A DNA stretch of 64,000 nt from Actinoplanes sp. NBRC 103695 (GTDB lineage Bacteria; Actinomycetota; Actinomycetes; Mycobacteriales; Micromonosporaceae). Location of the stretch: positions 370,892-434,891 of the forward strand of contig NZ_BSTL01000001.1 of NCBI RefSeq assembly GCF_030269485.1, given 5' to 3'. The translations under genes and the position numbers were made by a program. Position 1 is the first letter of the stretch; each line of letters starts with the position of its first letter. Shown in pieces: positions 16,617 to 24,454 of this stretch. Below the pieces are notes generated by a model. It had not been told where the DNA came from and searched no databases. It worked only from the letters and a program-made list of their open reading frames with translations.

Positions 16617-17832
16617 GCGCCGTCCAGCCCTGCGCCACATGGCCGATGCGGACGCGCTGCGGGTGGTCACCGACCGCGACGGAGGCCACCCGGCGCCCCG
16701 TCGCGAAGCTGATCGCGCTGACCCGGTCGGCGCCCGCCTCGGAGATCACGCAGTCCTGCCCGTCCCCGCTGACCGTCGCCCAGTACGGCTTGATCGCCTC
16801 GACCAGTTCGCCCTGCTGCAGGGTGGCCCGGTTCACCACGGTCGCGTAGTCGTCCATCGTCCCGGCCACGCAGAGCTTGCTGCCGTCCGGGCTGATCGAC
16901 AGGCCGTGGTGCCGCGAGTCGTTGACGAACGTGGTCCGGTCGTCGGACGTGTCCGGGTTCTTCGGCAGCTCCTTCACCCGGGTGATCCGGTCGGTGGCCA
17001 CGTCGTACTCGATCACGCCGTTGAAGAACGACACCTGGAAGTAGAGGGTCTTCTCGTCGGGGGTGAAGACCGCCGGTCGTACGGCGTTCGACAGGTCCGA
17101 GCGCCCGGCCGCGTTGAGGCGGGAGCGCATGTCGATGGTGCGTACGGTCCGGAAGGTCTGTGCGTCCACGACCGTGATGTGCCGGTCGCCCTTGGTCCAG
17201 TCCCAGAACGGGTCGTCCAGGTCGGTGTTCACCTCGCCGATCGACATGTTCCACAGGCGCCGGCCGTCGCGGCTGAAGATGTTCTCGTGCGGCTTGTCCC
17301 CGGCCCCGAACGAGCCGACCTGCTGACCGGTGGCGATGTCGAGCACATGCACGGTGTTCGAGGTGGAGGCGGAGACCGCGACCCGCGCGCCGTCGGGTGA
17401 CACGGCCATGTGGTCGGCGCGGTAGCCGGAGACCGGGAAACGCCAGTTGATCGCGCCGGTGCTGAGGTTCAGCGACACCACGTCGGCGAAGCTGGGCCGC
17501 GAGGCGACCAGCGCGGATCCGTCCGGGGTGGTGTACATGTCGTCGACGAGCTGGTCGTGGCCCTCGCCCGGCCCGTTCCGGATACCGAGGAAGAACGCCA
17601 GCCTGATCGGGTTCAGGTAGATCTCGGTGAGCCGCTGCGCTTGGTCGGGGATGACGTTCAACCGGCCGATCCTGGCGTACGAGCCGGACGACTCGATGAC
17701 GTCGACCGTGCCCTCCCAGTTGTTGCCGACGAACATCACCTCGCGCAACGCCTCGTCGGCTGCCGCCGGTGCGGCTGAACCGCTGGTGACCAGGGTGACG
17801 GCGGCGATCGCCGCGATCAGCTTCGATGTCAC
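16600..17832 (-). CDS. Secreted YncE-like beta-propeller protein
   Basis: 410 residues from GTG 17832, which has GAGGAG six bases upstream. The Sec signal peptide is KLIAAIAAVTLVTSGSAAPA (cleavage about residue 27). The mature part is a seven-bladed YncE/lactonase-type propeller: repeated SPDGxxVxV elements such as MAVSPDGARVAVSASTSNTV, IFSRDGRRLWNMSIG, FTPDEKTLYFQVSF and LSISPDGSKLCVAGTMDDY. No catalytic residues of a known lactonase can be assigned, so role is open (binding scaffold or electron carrier such as quinohemoprotein-like). An upstream in-frame ATG would extend through the operator-like palindrome and is rejected. Confidence 0.8.
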   Translation of the reverse strand: MTSKLIAAIAAVTLVTSGSAAPAAADEALREVMFVGNNWEGTVDVIESSGSYARIGRLNVIPDQAQRLTEIYLNPIRLAFFLGIRNGPGEGHDQLVDDMYTTPDGSALVASRPSFADVVSLNLSTGAINWRFPVSGYRADHMAVSPDGARVAVSASTSNTVHVLDIATGQQVGSFGAGDKPHENIFSRDGRRLWNMSIGEVNTDLDDPFWDWTKGDRHITVVDAQTFRTVRTIDMRSRLNAAGRSDLSNAVRPAVFTPDEKTLYFQVSFFNGVIEYDVATDRITRVKELPKNPDTSDDRTTFVNDSRHHGLSISPDGSKLCVAGTMDDYATVVNRATLQQGELVEAIKPYWATVSGDGQDCVISEAGADRVSAISFATGRRVASVAVGDHPQRVRIGHVAQGWTAPTSRR

Positions 17833-17843
17833 GACCGCTCCTC

Positions 17844-17863
17844 GTGTTACTCGGTGGTAACAC
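17844..17863. promoter_or_regulatory. 20-bp palindromic operator candidate (GTGTTAC-N6-GTAACAC)
   Basis: A perfect 7-bp inverted repeat with a 6-bp spacer sits 12 bp upstream of the beta-propeller start codon and 62 bp from the divergent PucR-like regulator gene. It is the right size for a dimeric repressor and would block leftward transcription or translation initiation. Confidence 0.65.
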
Positions 17864-17925
17864 ATCGAAGCAGTTCTCTGTAATAATCCGATAGTTCCTC
17901 ACGTTCAACGAGGGGGCGGATTCTT

Positions 17926-18852
17926 GTGAGCCGTGCACAGTGGAGCGACCCGGCGGCCGACGGACTGCAGGCCGACGACGCGGTGCTCGACGATCTGCTC
18001 GACGCGGCGCGCGCCCACTCGCCGGTGGTCGCCCGGCTGCCCCCCGCCGAAGCGCGGCGGCACGTGGCGTTCCTGCTCGCCGCCGCCGAGCAACGCCTTG
18101 CCCGGGACCTCGGCACCGCCCCGCAGCGCGCGCTGCGTCGTCTGCTGCGCGGCGGCGCCGCCACGCCGGAAGAGCTGAGGGTACGCCCGGACGTCACCTA
18201 CCACTGCGTCGTCGCCTCGGACGGGCCGCCGCTCGACTGTGCCGTCGAGACGACGATCGACGGCCATCGGGCCGGCCTGACCCTGACCCCGCCCACCGGC
18301 GCCGGATCCCGCGTCCTGGTCGTGGCTCCGGCCGGCTCGCTGGCCGACGCCGTGACACGCTATCCGGCCTGTGCGGCGGCCCTCGCCGTGGCGCCCGGCC
18401 CCGGCGTGCACGACCTGCTCGACCTGGCGCCCGGCATCGCCTTCGCCGGTCAGGCCCTGCTCGGCGACCTGCTCGCCGCGCGCCTGTTGTCCGGGCTGGA
18501 TCCGCACGACGGGTTCCACCGCGAACTGGCCGTGACGGCGCTGACCTATCTGGACCAGGGCCAGCGGCTGAGCCAGACGGCGGCCACGCTCTTCCTCCAT
18601 CCCAACACCGTCCGGTACCGGCTGGGCCGCCTGCACGAGATCCTCGGCACGGCCGTGGAGCCGGGCGAACGCATGCCGATGCCCCGGGCGGTGTGCCTCT
18701 GGTGGGCGCTGCGCCACTGGCTCGCCTACGCCGGGTACTCCCACGGCGCCGGGTCCTCGTGCGGTGCGGGGTCCTCCCACGGTGCGGGGTCCTCCTGCGG
18801 TGCTGGGTTCTCCCGCGGCGTGGCGGTGCGACCCCACCGTTCCTCCGCTTGA
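17926..18852 (+). CDS. PucR/CdaR-type helix-turn-helix regulator with low-complexity tail
   Basis: 308 residues from GTG 17926. The C-terminal third has the PucR-type [23 protein letters not shown] then [20 protein letters not shown] (residues about 200-245). The N-terminal region is helical and unlike a known sensor; a middle part (residues 90-140) may be a degenerate ligand domain. After residue about 268 it ends in [17 protein letters not shown] repeats encoded by five 18-bp units. It is divergent from the beta-propeller gene and precedes an aldo/keto reductase by 35 bp, so either or both may be targets. Confidence 0.78.
   Translation: MSRAQWSDPAADGLQADDAVLDDLLDAARAHSPVVARLPPAEARRHVAFLLAAAEQRLARDLGTAPQRALRRLLRGGAATPEELRVRPDVTYHCVVASDGPPLDCAVETTIDGHRAGLTLTPPTGAGSRVLVVAPAGSLADAVTRYPACAAALAVAPGPGVHDLLDLAPGIAFAGQALLGDLLAARLLSGLDPHDGFHRELAVTALTYLDQGQRLSQTAATLFLHPNTVRYRLGRLHEILGTAVEPGERMPMPRAVCLWWALRHWLAYAGYSHGAGSSCGAGSSHGAGSSCGAGFSRGVAVRPHRSSA
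18733..18822 (+). repeat. 18-bp in-frame tandem repeat, 5 copies, at the C-terminus of a regulator
   Basis: Units start at 18733, 18751, 18769, 18787 and 18805, each like GGGTCCTCCCACGGTGCG, encoding [12 protein letters not shown]. They add a Gly/Ser/Cys/His-rich tail. Confidence 0.93.
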
Positions 18853-18887
18853 CCTGGAGCGCGCTCCGGGTCCTAGCGTTCGCGGGC

Positions 18888-20126
18888 ATGGATCACACGA
18901 GACTCGGCGCGACCGGGCTTGAGGTCAGCCGCCTGTGCCTGGGCACGATGACGTTCGGACGGGAGATCGGCGAGGCGGACAGCCACCGCCTGCTGGACCG
19001 CTTCGTGGCGGCCGGCGGCACCTTCATCGACACCGCGGACGGCTACAGCGAAGGCCGCTCCGAGGAGATCGTCGGCAGCTGGCTGAAGGGCCGCGACCGG
19101 CAGGACCTGGTCGTCGGGACCAAGGTGCGGTTCGGCAGCGGACCCAACCGCCGGGGCCTGAGCCGCAAGCACCTGCTCGACGCGGTGGACGCCAGCCTGC
19201 GGCGGCTGGGCACCGACTACGTCGACCTCTACCAGCTGCACATGTGGGACTACGGCACGCCGCTGGAGGAGACGCTGCGCGCGCTGGACACGATCGTCCG
19301 CTCCGGCCGGGTGCGCTACCTGGGCGTCAGCAACGTCAGCGGTGCGCAGCTCCAGCGCGGCGTGGACCTGTGCCGGGCCGCCGGGTGGGAGCCGCTGGTG
19401 TCGTTGCAGCCGCTCTACAACCTGCTGGACCGGGACGCGGAGTGGGAGCTGATCCCGGTGTGCCTGGCGGAAGGACTGGGCGTCCTGCCGTACAGCCCGC
19501 TGCGCGGCGGCTGGCTGACCGGCAAGATCCGCCGGGGCGCGGAGCCGCCGGCCGCCACCCGCATCGCGGCGACCGCCCCGCGCATTGCGGCGGCCGACTC
19601 CCGCATTGCGGCGACCGCCCCGCGCATTGCGGCGGCCGACTCCCGCATTGCGGCGACCGCCCCGCGCATTGCGGCGGCCGACTCCCGCATTGCGGCGACC
19701 GCCCCGCGCATTGCGGCGGCCGACTCCCGCATTGCGGCGACCGCCCCGCGCATTGCGGCGACCGACTCCCGCGTCGCGGCGACCGACCAGTCGGGGGAGG
19801 CGACCGACCGGCCCGGGGAACCCACCTGGACCGAGGCCTGGGCCAACTATGCGAACGACGACCGGACCTGGAACGTGGTCGACGAACTGGTCGCCGTCGC
19901 GGACGAGATCGGCCGGACACCGGCGCAGACGGCGCTGAACTGGCTGCTGCACCAGCCCGGCGTCACGGCGCCGATCATCGGCGCCCGCACGATGGAGCAG
20001 CTCGACGACAACCTCGGGGCGGCCGCCTTCACCCTGGACCCGGCACAGCTCGACCGCCTGGACCGGGTGAGCGACAAGCCCAAGCCGTACCCTTACCAGT
20101 TGCTGGCGGATCTGCGCGCGGTCTAG
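18888..20126 (+). CDS. Aldo/keto reductase with an 80-residue repeat insertion
   Basis: 412 residues, against about 320-340 for this family. The (beta/alpha)8 AKR fold is complete: [20 protein letters not shown], catalytic Asp/Tyr in [13 protein letters not shown], Lys in VVGTKVRFG, His in [21 protein letters not shown], and the cofactor end [22 protein letters not shown]-dependent reduction of a carbonyl is expected. Between [17 protein letters not shown] and [20 protein letters not shown], normally a short loop near the active site, lie about 80 residues of [14 protein letters not shown] repeats. ATG 18888 is directly before the first strand. The catalytic tetrad is intact, so activity is plausible. 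Confidence 0.9.
   Translation: MDHTRLGATGLEVSRLCLGTMTFGREIGEADSHRLLDRFVAAGGTFIDTADGYSEGRSEEIVGSWLKGRDRQDLVVGTKVRFGSGPNRRGLSRKHLLDAVDASLRRLGTDYVDLYQLHMWDYGTPLEETLRALDTIVRSGRVRYLGVSNVSGAQLQRGVDLCRAAGWEPLVSLQPLYNLLDRDAEWELIPVCLAEGLGVLPYSPLRGGWLTGKIRRGAEPPAATRIAATAPRIAAADSRIAATAPRIAAADSRIAATAPRIAAADSRIAATAPRIAAADSRIAATAPRIAATDSRVAATDQSGEATDRPGEPTWTEAWANYANDDRTWNVVDELVAVADEIGRTPAQTALNWLLHQPGVTAPIIGARTMEQLDDNLGAAAFTLDPAQLDRLDRVSDKPKPYPYQLLADLRAV
19560..19787 (+). repeat. 42-bp in-frame tandem repeat, 5.4 copies, inside an aldo/keto reductase
   Basis: Units begin at 19560, 19602, 19644, 19686 and 19728, with a partial one from 19770. Each encodes 14 residues (RIAATAP + RIAAADS) and itself contains two related 21-bp halves. 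Copies 2-4 are identical, which indicates recent expansion. Confidence 0.97.
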
Positions 20127-20138
20127 CCAGGCCATGTC

Positions 20139-20819
20139 TCAAGAGCCGGCCTGGGACTGCGGCCGCACCAGTCCGGTCTGGTAGGCCACCATCACGAGCT
20201 GGGCCCGGTCGCGGGCGCCCAGCTTGGTCATGGCGCGGTTGATGTGGGTCTTCGCGGTCAGCGGGGAGACGAACAGCCGCACGGCGATCTCGTCGTTGGA
20301 CAGGCCCTCCGCCACCAGGGTCAGGATCTCCCGTTCCCGGTTGGTGAGCTGGTCCAGCACGGGGGCCGCGGCGCTCGGCCCCGGCGCCGGCTGTTCCAGG
20401 AACTGAGTGATCAGGGCCTGCGTGGCACGCGGGGAGAGGAGCGACTCGCCGCGTGCCACGGTGCGGATGCCGTCCAGCAGATCGGCCGGCTCGACGCCCT
20501 TGCTGAGGAAGCCGCTCGCACCGGCCCGCAGCGCACGCAGCACGTTCTCGTCGATCTCGAACGTGGTCAGGATCAGCACCCGCACCCCGGCCAGGTCGTC
20601 GTCCGCGCTGATCCGGCTGGTCGCCTCGATGCCGTCCATCTCCGGCATCCGGATATCCATCAGCACCACGTCGGCGCGGGTCCGCCGGGCCAGCTCGACC
20701 GCCTCGGCGCCGGTGACGGCCTCGCCGACGACCTCCAGGTCCGGGGCCGAGTCGATCAGCACCCGGAAGCCGGCCAGAATCAGCTTCTGGTCGTCGGCCA
20801 GCAGCACCCGGACCGTCAC
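20139..20819 (-). CDS. NarL/LuxR-family response regulator
   Basis: 226 residues from GTG 20819. The receiver domain (1-120) has VRVLLADDQKLI, phospho-acceptor Asp in VVLMDIRMPEMDG, the Thr in ILTTF and the Lys in GFLSKG. The LuxR-type HTH (about 157-215) has LTNREREILTLVAEGLSNDE and TAKTHINRAMTKLGARDRAQ. Its start overlaps the stop of the kinase gene by 4 bp (GTGA), a standard two-component pair. Divergent ABC exporter genes next to the kinase are the most likely target. Confidence 0.93.
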   Translation of the reverse strand: MTVRVLLADDQKLILAGFRVLIDSAPDLEVVGEAVTGAEAVELARRTRADVVLMDIRMPEMDGIEATSRISADDDLAGVRVLILTTFEIDENVLRALRAGASGFLSKGVEPADLLDGIRTVARGESLLSPRATQALITQFLEQPAPGPSAAAPVLDQLTNREREILTLVAEGLSNDEIAVRLFVSPLTAKTHINRAMTKLGARDRAQLVMVAYQTGLVRPQSQAGS

Positions 20820-22255
20820 CCGGCCTCCCTCGGCGCGACCTTCGTCGCTCCGCCGCCTCTTGGCCGGGCCTCCGCCGACCCGCCGCCTCTCGGCTCGGTC
20901 CGCGCTGACCCGTCGCCTCCTGGCTCGGTCCGCGCTGACCCGTCGCCTCCTGGCTCGGTCCGCGCCGATCCGTCGCCTCCTGGCTCGGTCCGCGCCGATC
21001 CGCCGCCTCTCGGCTCGGGCTCGGCCTCGGACGACCTGCGGCCTTTCGGCTCGGCCTTTGCCGACCCGGCGTCTTTCGGCGTGGCCTCCGCCGGGGTCGG
21101 CACCGGCAGGCGCGCCCGCATCACGAACCGGCCGTCGGGCGTACTGCCGGCGGACAGCCGCCCGCCCAGCGCCGTGGCGCGTTCCCGTATGCCGGCCAGG
21201 CCGTAGCCGGTCCCGGCGGGGCGTCCGGTCGCGCTGTTCTCCACGGTGATCTCCAGCTCGTCATCGGAGAAGCGCAGGCACAGCCGGGCCTGGCCGTCCG
21301 GCGCGTGCTTGCGGGCATTGGTCAGGGACTCCTGGATGATCCGGTACGCGGCCAGGTCCATCGCCGCCGACAGCGGCCGCGGCTGCCCGTCGCGCCGGTC
21401 CTCCACCCGCAGCCCCGAGCCCGTCACCTGCTCGATCAGCTCGGGCAGATGGGCCAGTCCGCGGGCCGGCTCGTCCGCCGGGCCGCCCGGATGCTCAGGG
21501 TCACGCAGCACACCGAGCACCGTGGACAGCTCGTCGAGCACCGTCCGGGCCGCCTGCCGGACATGCGCCAGCGACTCCTCGGCCTGATCCGGCCGGCTGC
21601 GCAGCAGATGCGCGGCGACACCGGCCTGCACGTTGATCATCGCGATGTGGTGGGCGACCACGTCATGCAGCTCGCGGGCGATGCGGACGCGCTCCTCGAT
21701 GACCCGCCGCCGGGCCACCTCGTCGCGGCTGCGTTCGGCCCGCTGCGCCCGGTCCAGCACCTCGGCCAGGTACGCCCGCCGCGTACGCACCAGGTCGCCG
21801 ACCGCCACGGCCAGACCGGCCGAGGCGAAGATCGCGACCGCCTCCGGCTGTGTCCAGGCGCCCAGGGTGAAGCTGCCCGCGACGTAGACGACGACGCCGG
21901 CGACCAGGCCGGACAGCCAGGAGACCGCCCGCCGCATCCGGGTGGCCACCGTGTACGCACAGAACAGACAGGTCAGCGCGGCGGGCGCCACCAGCCACGG
22001 CGTGGTCACGGACAACACGGTGAACCCGGCCGACGCCACGAACACCGGCACCGGCCAGCGGCGGCGCAACGCGATCAGCAGGACGGCGACCACGCAGGCG
22101 GCCGCGCCGGCCACGTCCGGCATCTCGAGGCGGCCCGGTATCCGGTCGTCGCCGTCGTCGGTCACCGCGGCGACCAGCGCGAACCCGAGCAGCAGCGCGC
22201 CGGCCATGGCGTCCAGGACGACCGGAGGCCAGGTGCGGGGCTGGGGCAAGCGCAT
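20816..22255 (-). CDS. Membrane sensor histidine kinase (HisKA_3) with repeat-rich C-terminal tail
   Basis: 479 residues from ATG 22255. Five to six membrane helices occupy residues 10-160. The dimerisation/phosphoacceptor region is RIARELHDVVAHHIAMINVQ, and the ATPase domain has ESLTNARKHAP (N box) and GTGYGLAGIRERATALGGRL. The kinase should end near residue 385 (RARLPVP). It continues for about 95 residues of SARTEPGGDG-like repeats encoded by 30-bp units up to the coupled response-regulator gene. The membrane input is typical of actinobacterial NarL-type kinases paired with ABC exporters. Confidence 0.92.
   Translation of the reverse strand: MRLPQPRTWPPVVLDAMAGALLLGFALVAAVTDDGDDRIPGRLEMPDVAGAAACVVAVLLIALRRRWPVPVFVASAGFTVLSVTTPWLVAPAALTCLFCAYTVATRMRRAVSWLSGLVAGVVVYVAGSFTLGAWTQPEAVAIFASAGLAVAVGDLVRTRRAYLAEVLDRAQRAERSRDEVARRRVIEERVRIARELHDVVAHHIAMINVQAGVAAHLLRSRPDQAEESLAHVRQAARTVLDELSTVLGVLRDPEHPGGPADEPARGLAHLPELIEQVTGSGLRVEDRRDGQPRPLSAAMDLAAYRIIQESLTNARKHAPDGQARLCLRFSDDELEITVENSATGRPAGTGYGLAGIRERATALGGRLSAGSTPDGRFVMRARLPVPTPAEATPKDAGSAKAEPKGRRSSEAEPEPRGGGSARTEPGGDGSARTEPGGDGSARTEPGGDGSARTEPRGGGSAEARPRGGGATKVAPREAG
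20851..21030 (-). repeat. 30-bp in-frame tandem repeat at the 3' end of a histidine kinase gene
   Basis: 30-bp blocks align exactly at 20851, 20881, 20911, 20941, 20971 and (degenerate) 21001; the four central copies are nearly identical. On the minus strand they encode SARTEPGGDG. More diverged copies extend to about 20821 and 21060. Confidence 0.96.
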
Positions 22256-22298
22256 GCCGACGACTGTACGGGCGCTCGCCGGCCGGCACCGTCGTCGT

Positions 22299-22344
22299 GC
22301 CGCGGTACTTCGGCCGCGGCCGCCTACTGCGGCCGCGGTACTTC
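22299..22344. promoter_or_regulatory. Direct repeat GCCGCGGTACTTC in divergent promoter region
   Basis: Two identical 13-bp copies (22299-22311, 22332-22344), 33 bp apart or about three helical turns, lie between the kinase gene and the ABC exporter gene. They suit a response-regulator or MerR-type site on one DNA face. The function is inferred. Confidence 0.5.
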
Positions 22345-22400
22345 CGGACGCCTGCGGAACGACGATGCGGACCATCTCGTGCGGTGGCCAGGATGGCGGC

Positions 22401-23309
22401 ATGATCGAGGTCAAGGACTTGACGAAGAGGTACGGCGACAAGCTTGCGGTCGACGGCTTGACGTTCCAGGTGCGACCGGGCGTGGTGACCGGATTCCTGG
22501 GGCCGAACGGTGCCGGGAAGTCGACCACCATGCGCGTGATCCTGGGACTGGACCGGCCGACCGCGGGCACCGCCACCATCGACGGCAAGCCGTACGCCCG
22601 CCTCTCCGCCCCGCTGCGCGAGGTGGGCGCGCTGCTCGCGGCGTCCGCCGTACACCGTGGACGGACGGCCTACCACCACCTGCTCGCGCTGGCCGCCACC
22701 ACCGGCGTGCCGAGGTCCCGGGTGGACGAGGTGATCGACCTGGCCGGGCTGCACACGGTGGCGCGTAAGCGGGTGGGCGGTTTCTCCCTGGGCATGGGCC
22801 AGCGGCTGGGCATCGCCGCCGCGCTGCTCGCCGACCCGAGGGTTCTGATCCTGGACGAGCCGGTGAACGGGCTCGACCCGGAGGGCGTCCGCTGGATCCG
22901 CACGCTGATGCGAGACCTGGCAGCCGAGGGCCGCACGGTGTTCGTCTCCTCGCACCTGATGAGCGAGATGGCGCTGACCGCCGGGCACCTGATCGTGGTC
23001 GGCCGTGGCCGGCTCGTCGCCGATCAGCCGATCGCCGAGTTCATCGACCGGGCCGCGCTCAACACGGTGCTGGTCCGTTCGCCGCGGGCGGCCGTGCTGC
23101 ACGACCTGCTCGCCGGGCCGGGCGTCACGATCACCAGCGTGGACCAGGGCGCCTTCGAGGTCACCGGCATGGACGCCGGTCAGGTCGGCGAGCGGGCCGC
23201 CGCGGCCGGGATCGCCCTGCACGAGCTCTCCCCGCGGCAGGCCAGCCTCGAGGAGGCGTTCATGAGCCTGACCCACGACGAAGTCGAGTACGGAAGGGCC
23301 GTCCGATGA
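22401..23309 (+). CDS. ABC exporter ATP-binding protein (CcmA/drug-export type)
   Basis: 302 residues. MIEVKDLTKRYGDKLAVDGL begins the domain; Walker A is GPNGAGKST, the signature motif is FSLGMGQRLGI, Walker B is VLILDEPVNGLDPEG and the H-loop is SSHLMSE. The C-terminal 90 residues include ASLEEAFMSLT, the usual DUF4162-like tail of drug or bacitracin-type exporters. It partners the permease with which it overlaps by 4 bp. Placement divergent from a two-component system suggests envelope-stress or antibiotic response. Confidence 0.93.
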   Translation: MIEVKDLTKRYGDKLAVDGLTFQVRPGVVTGFLGPNGAGKSTTMRVILGLDRPTAGTATIDGKPYARLSAPLREVGALLAASAVHRGRTAYHHLLALAATTGVPRSRVDEVIDLAGLHTVARKRVGGFSLGMGQRLGIAAALLADPRVLILDEPVNGLDPEGVRWIRTLMRDLAAEGRTVFVSSHLMSEMALTAGHLIVVGRGRLVADQPIAEFIDRAALNTVLVRSPRAAVLHDLLAGPGVTITSVDQGAFEVTGMDAGQVGERAAAAGIALHELSPRQASLEEAFMSLTHDEVEYGRAVR

Positions 23310-24073
23310 CCGGGGTCACGTTCCCGCGCGTCCTGCGCTCCGAGTGGATCAAGTTCTGGTCGCTGCGTTCGACAGTTATCACGTTGTCCCTGGCGGTCGC
23401 CGGGTTCGTCGGCGTCGGGCTGCTCGCCTCCGCGCTGGGCTTCGACGCCGACAGCGACGAGACCGGCGGGCCCGACGTGATCGGCCTCAGCCTGGCCGGG
23501 AGCAACATCGCGATGCTCGTCCTCGGCGCGCTCGGGATCCTGGTCATGACCGGGGAGTACGGCACCGGGACGATCCGCTCCACGCTGTCCGCGGTGCCGC
23601 GCCGCCTGCCGGTCCTCGCGGCGAAGGTGGTTGTCTTCGGGACGGTGTCGTACGCGCTGATGTTCGCCGCCGCCCTCGTCTCGTTCGTGGCCGGGCAGGC
23701 GATCATCGGCGACGCGGGGGCGGCGCTCTCCGACGACGGGGTGTTTCGGGCGCTGGCCGGCACCACCGCGTTCGTGACCGGCGCCGGGCTGCTGGGCCTG
23801 CTCCTCGGCACGGTGCTGCGGTCCACGCCGGGCACGCTGAGCACGTACTTCGGGGTGATGTTCGTGCTGGCCGGCGTCATCCAGCTGGTGCTGTCGGAGA
23901 GCTGGCGGGACAACCTGGGCAAGTACCTGCCGTCCGCGGCCGGCGACGCGATGGGCTCGGTGGTGCAGGCCGCCGACGAACTCACACCGGGCCGGGGCGC
24001 CCTGGTGTTCGCCGGCTACCTGGTGCTCCTCGGTGCCCTGGCTGCGTGGCGCCTGAAACGGTCAGACGCTTGA
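23306..24073 (+). CDS. ABC-2 type exporter permease
   Basis: 255 residues with about six membrane helices. It starts MTGVTFPRVLRSEWIKFWSL, a sequence typical of actinobacterial ABC-2 permeases, then GEYGTGTIRSTLSAVPRRLP in the conserved loop. The ATG overlaps the ATPase stop (ATGA). It forms an exporter with the ATPase of 22401-23309. The gene ends directly at a repeat tract. Confidence 0.9.
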   Translation: MTGVTFPRVLRSEWIKFWSLRSTVITLSLAVAGFVGVGLLASALGFDADSDETGGPDVIGLSLAGSNIAMLVLGALGILVMTGEYGTGTIRSTLSAVPRRLPVLAAKVVVFGTVSYALMFAAALVSFVAGQAIIGDAGAALSDDGVFRALAGTTAFVTGAGLLGLLLGTVLRSTPGTLSTYFGVMFVLAGVIQLVLSESWRDNLGKYLPSAAGDAMGSVVQAADELTPGRGALVFAGYLVLLGALAAWRLKRSDA

Positions 24074-24373
24074 GCGGGCAGCGGGCAGCGGGCAGCGGGC
24101 AGCGGGCAGCGGGCAGCGGGCAGCGGGCAGCGCGGCGGTGGGGCGGTGGGGCGGTGGGGCGGCGCGGCGGCGGGGCGGCAGGGCAGTGCGGGCGGCGCGG
24201 CGGCGGGGCGGCAGGGCAGTGCGGGCGGCGCGGCAGCGCGGCGGTGGGGCGGTGGGGCGGCGCGGCGGCGGGGCGGCAGGGCAGTGCGGGCGGCGCGGCG
24301 GCGGGGCGGCAGGGCAGTGCGGGCGGCGAGGCGGCGAGGCGGCGGGATGGCGGAGTGGGGCGGGGCGGCGCGG
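24074..24373. repeat. G-rich satellite tract (7-bp and about 30-bp repeats)
   Basis: Eight perfect copies of GCGGGCA (24074-24129) are followed by about 240 bp of GGGGCGGT/GGGCGGC repeats with a higher-order unit of about 30 bp (GGCGGCAGGGCAGTGCGG) present four times. The + strand is almost devoid of C-runs and rich in G3-4 runs, so G-quadruplex formation is likely. All frames read as low-complexity and no gene is called. Confidence 0.93.
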
Positions 24374-24375
24374 AA

Positions 24376-24452
24376 CGTTGAGCGACGCCGGTCGCGGAGA
24401 TCGCTTAGCGAGGCCGGTTGCGGGGAGCGCTGAACGAGGGCGGTCGCGGGAG
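24376..24452. repeat. 26-bp tandem repeat, 3 copies, between convergent genes
   Basis: Units start at 24376, 24402 and 24428 with the pattern CGcTgAgCGAgGCCGGTcGCGGgGAG. They end 3 bp before the stop codon of the leftward cyclase gene. Confidence 0.8.
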
Positions 24453-24454
24453 CG

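Noticed and set aside
19560..19787. Possible CRISPR array
   Set aside because: The units are head-to-tail with no unique spacers and encode protein in frame; no cas genes are present. The same applies to the other arrays.
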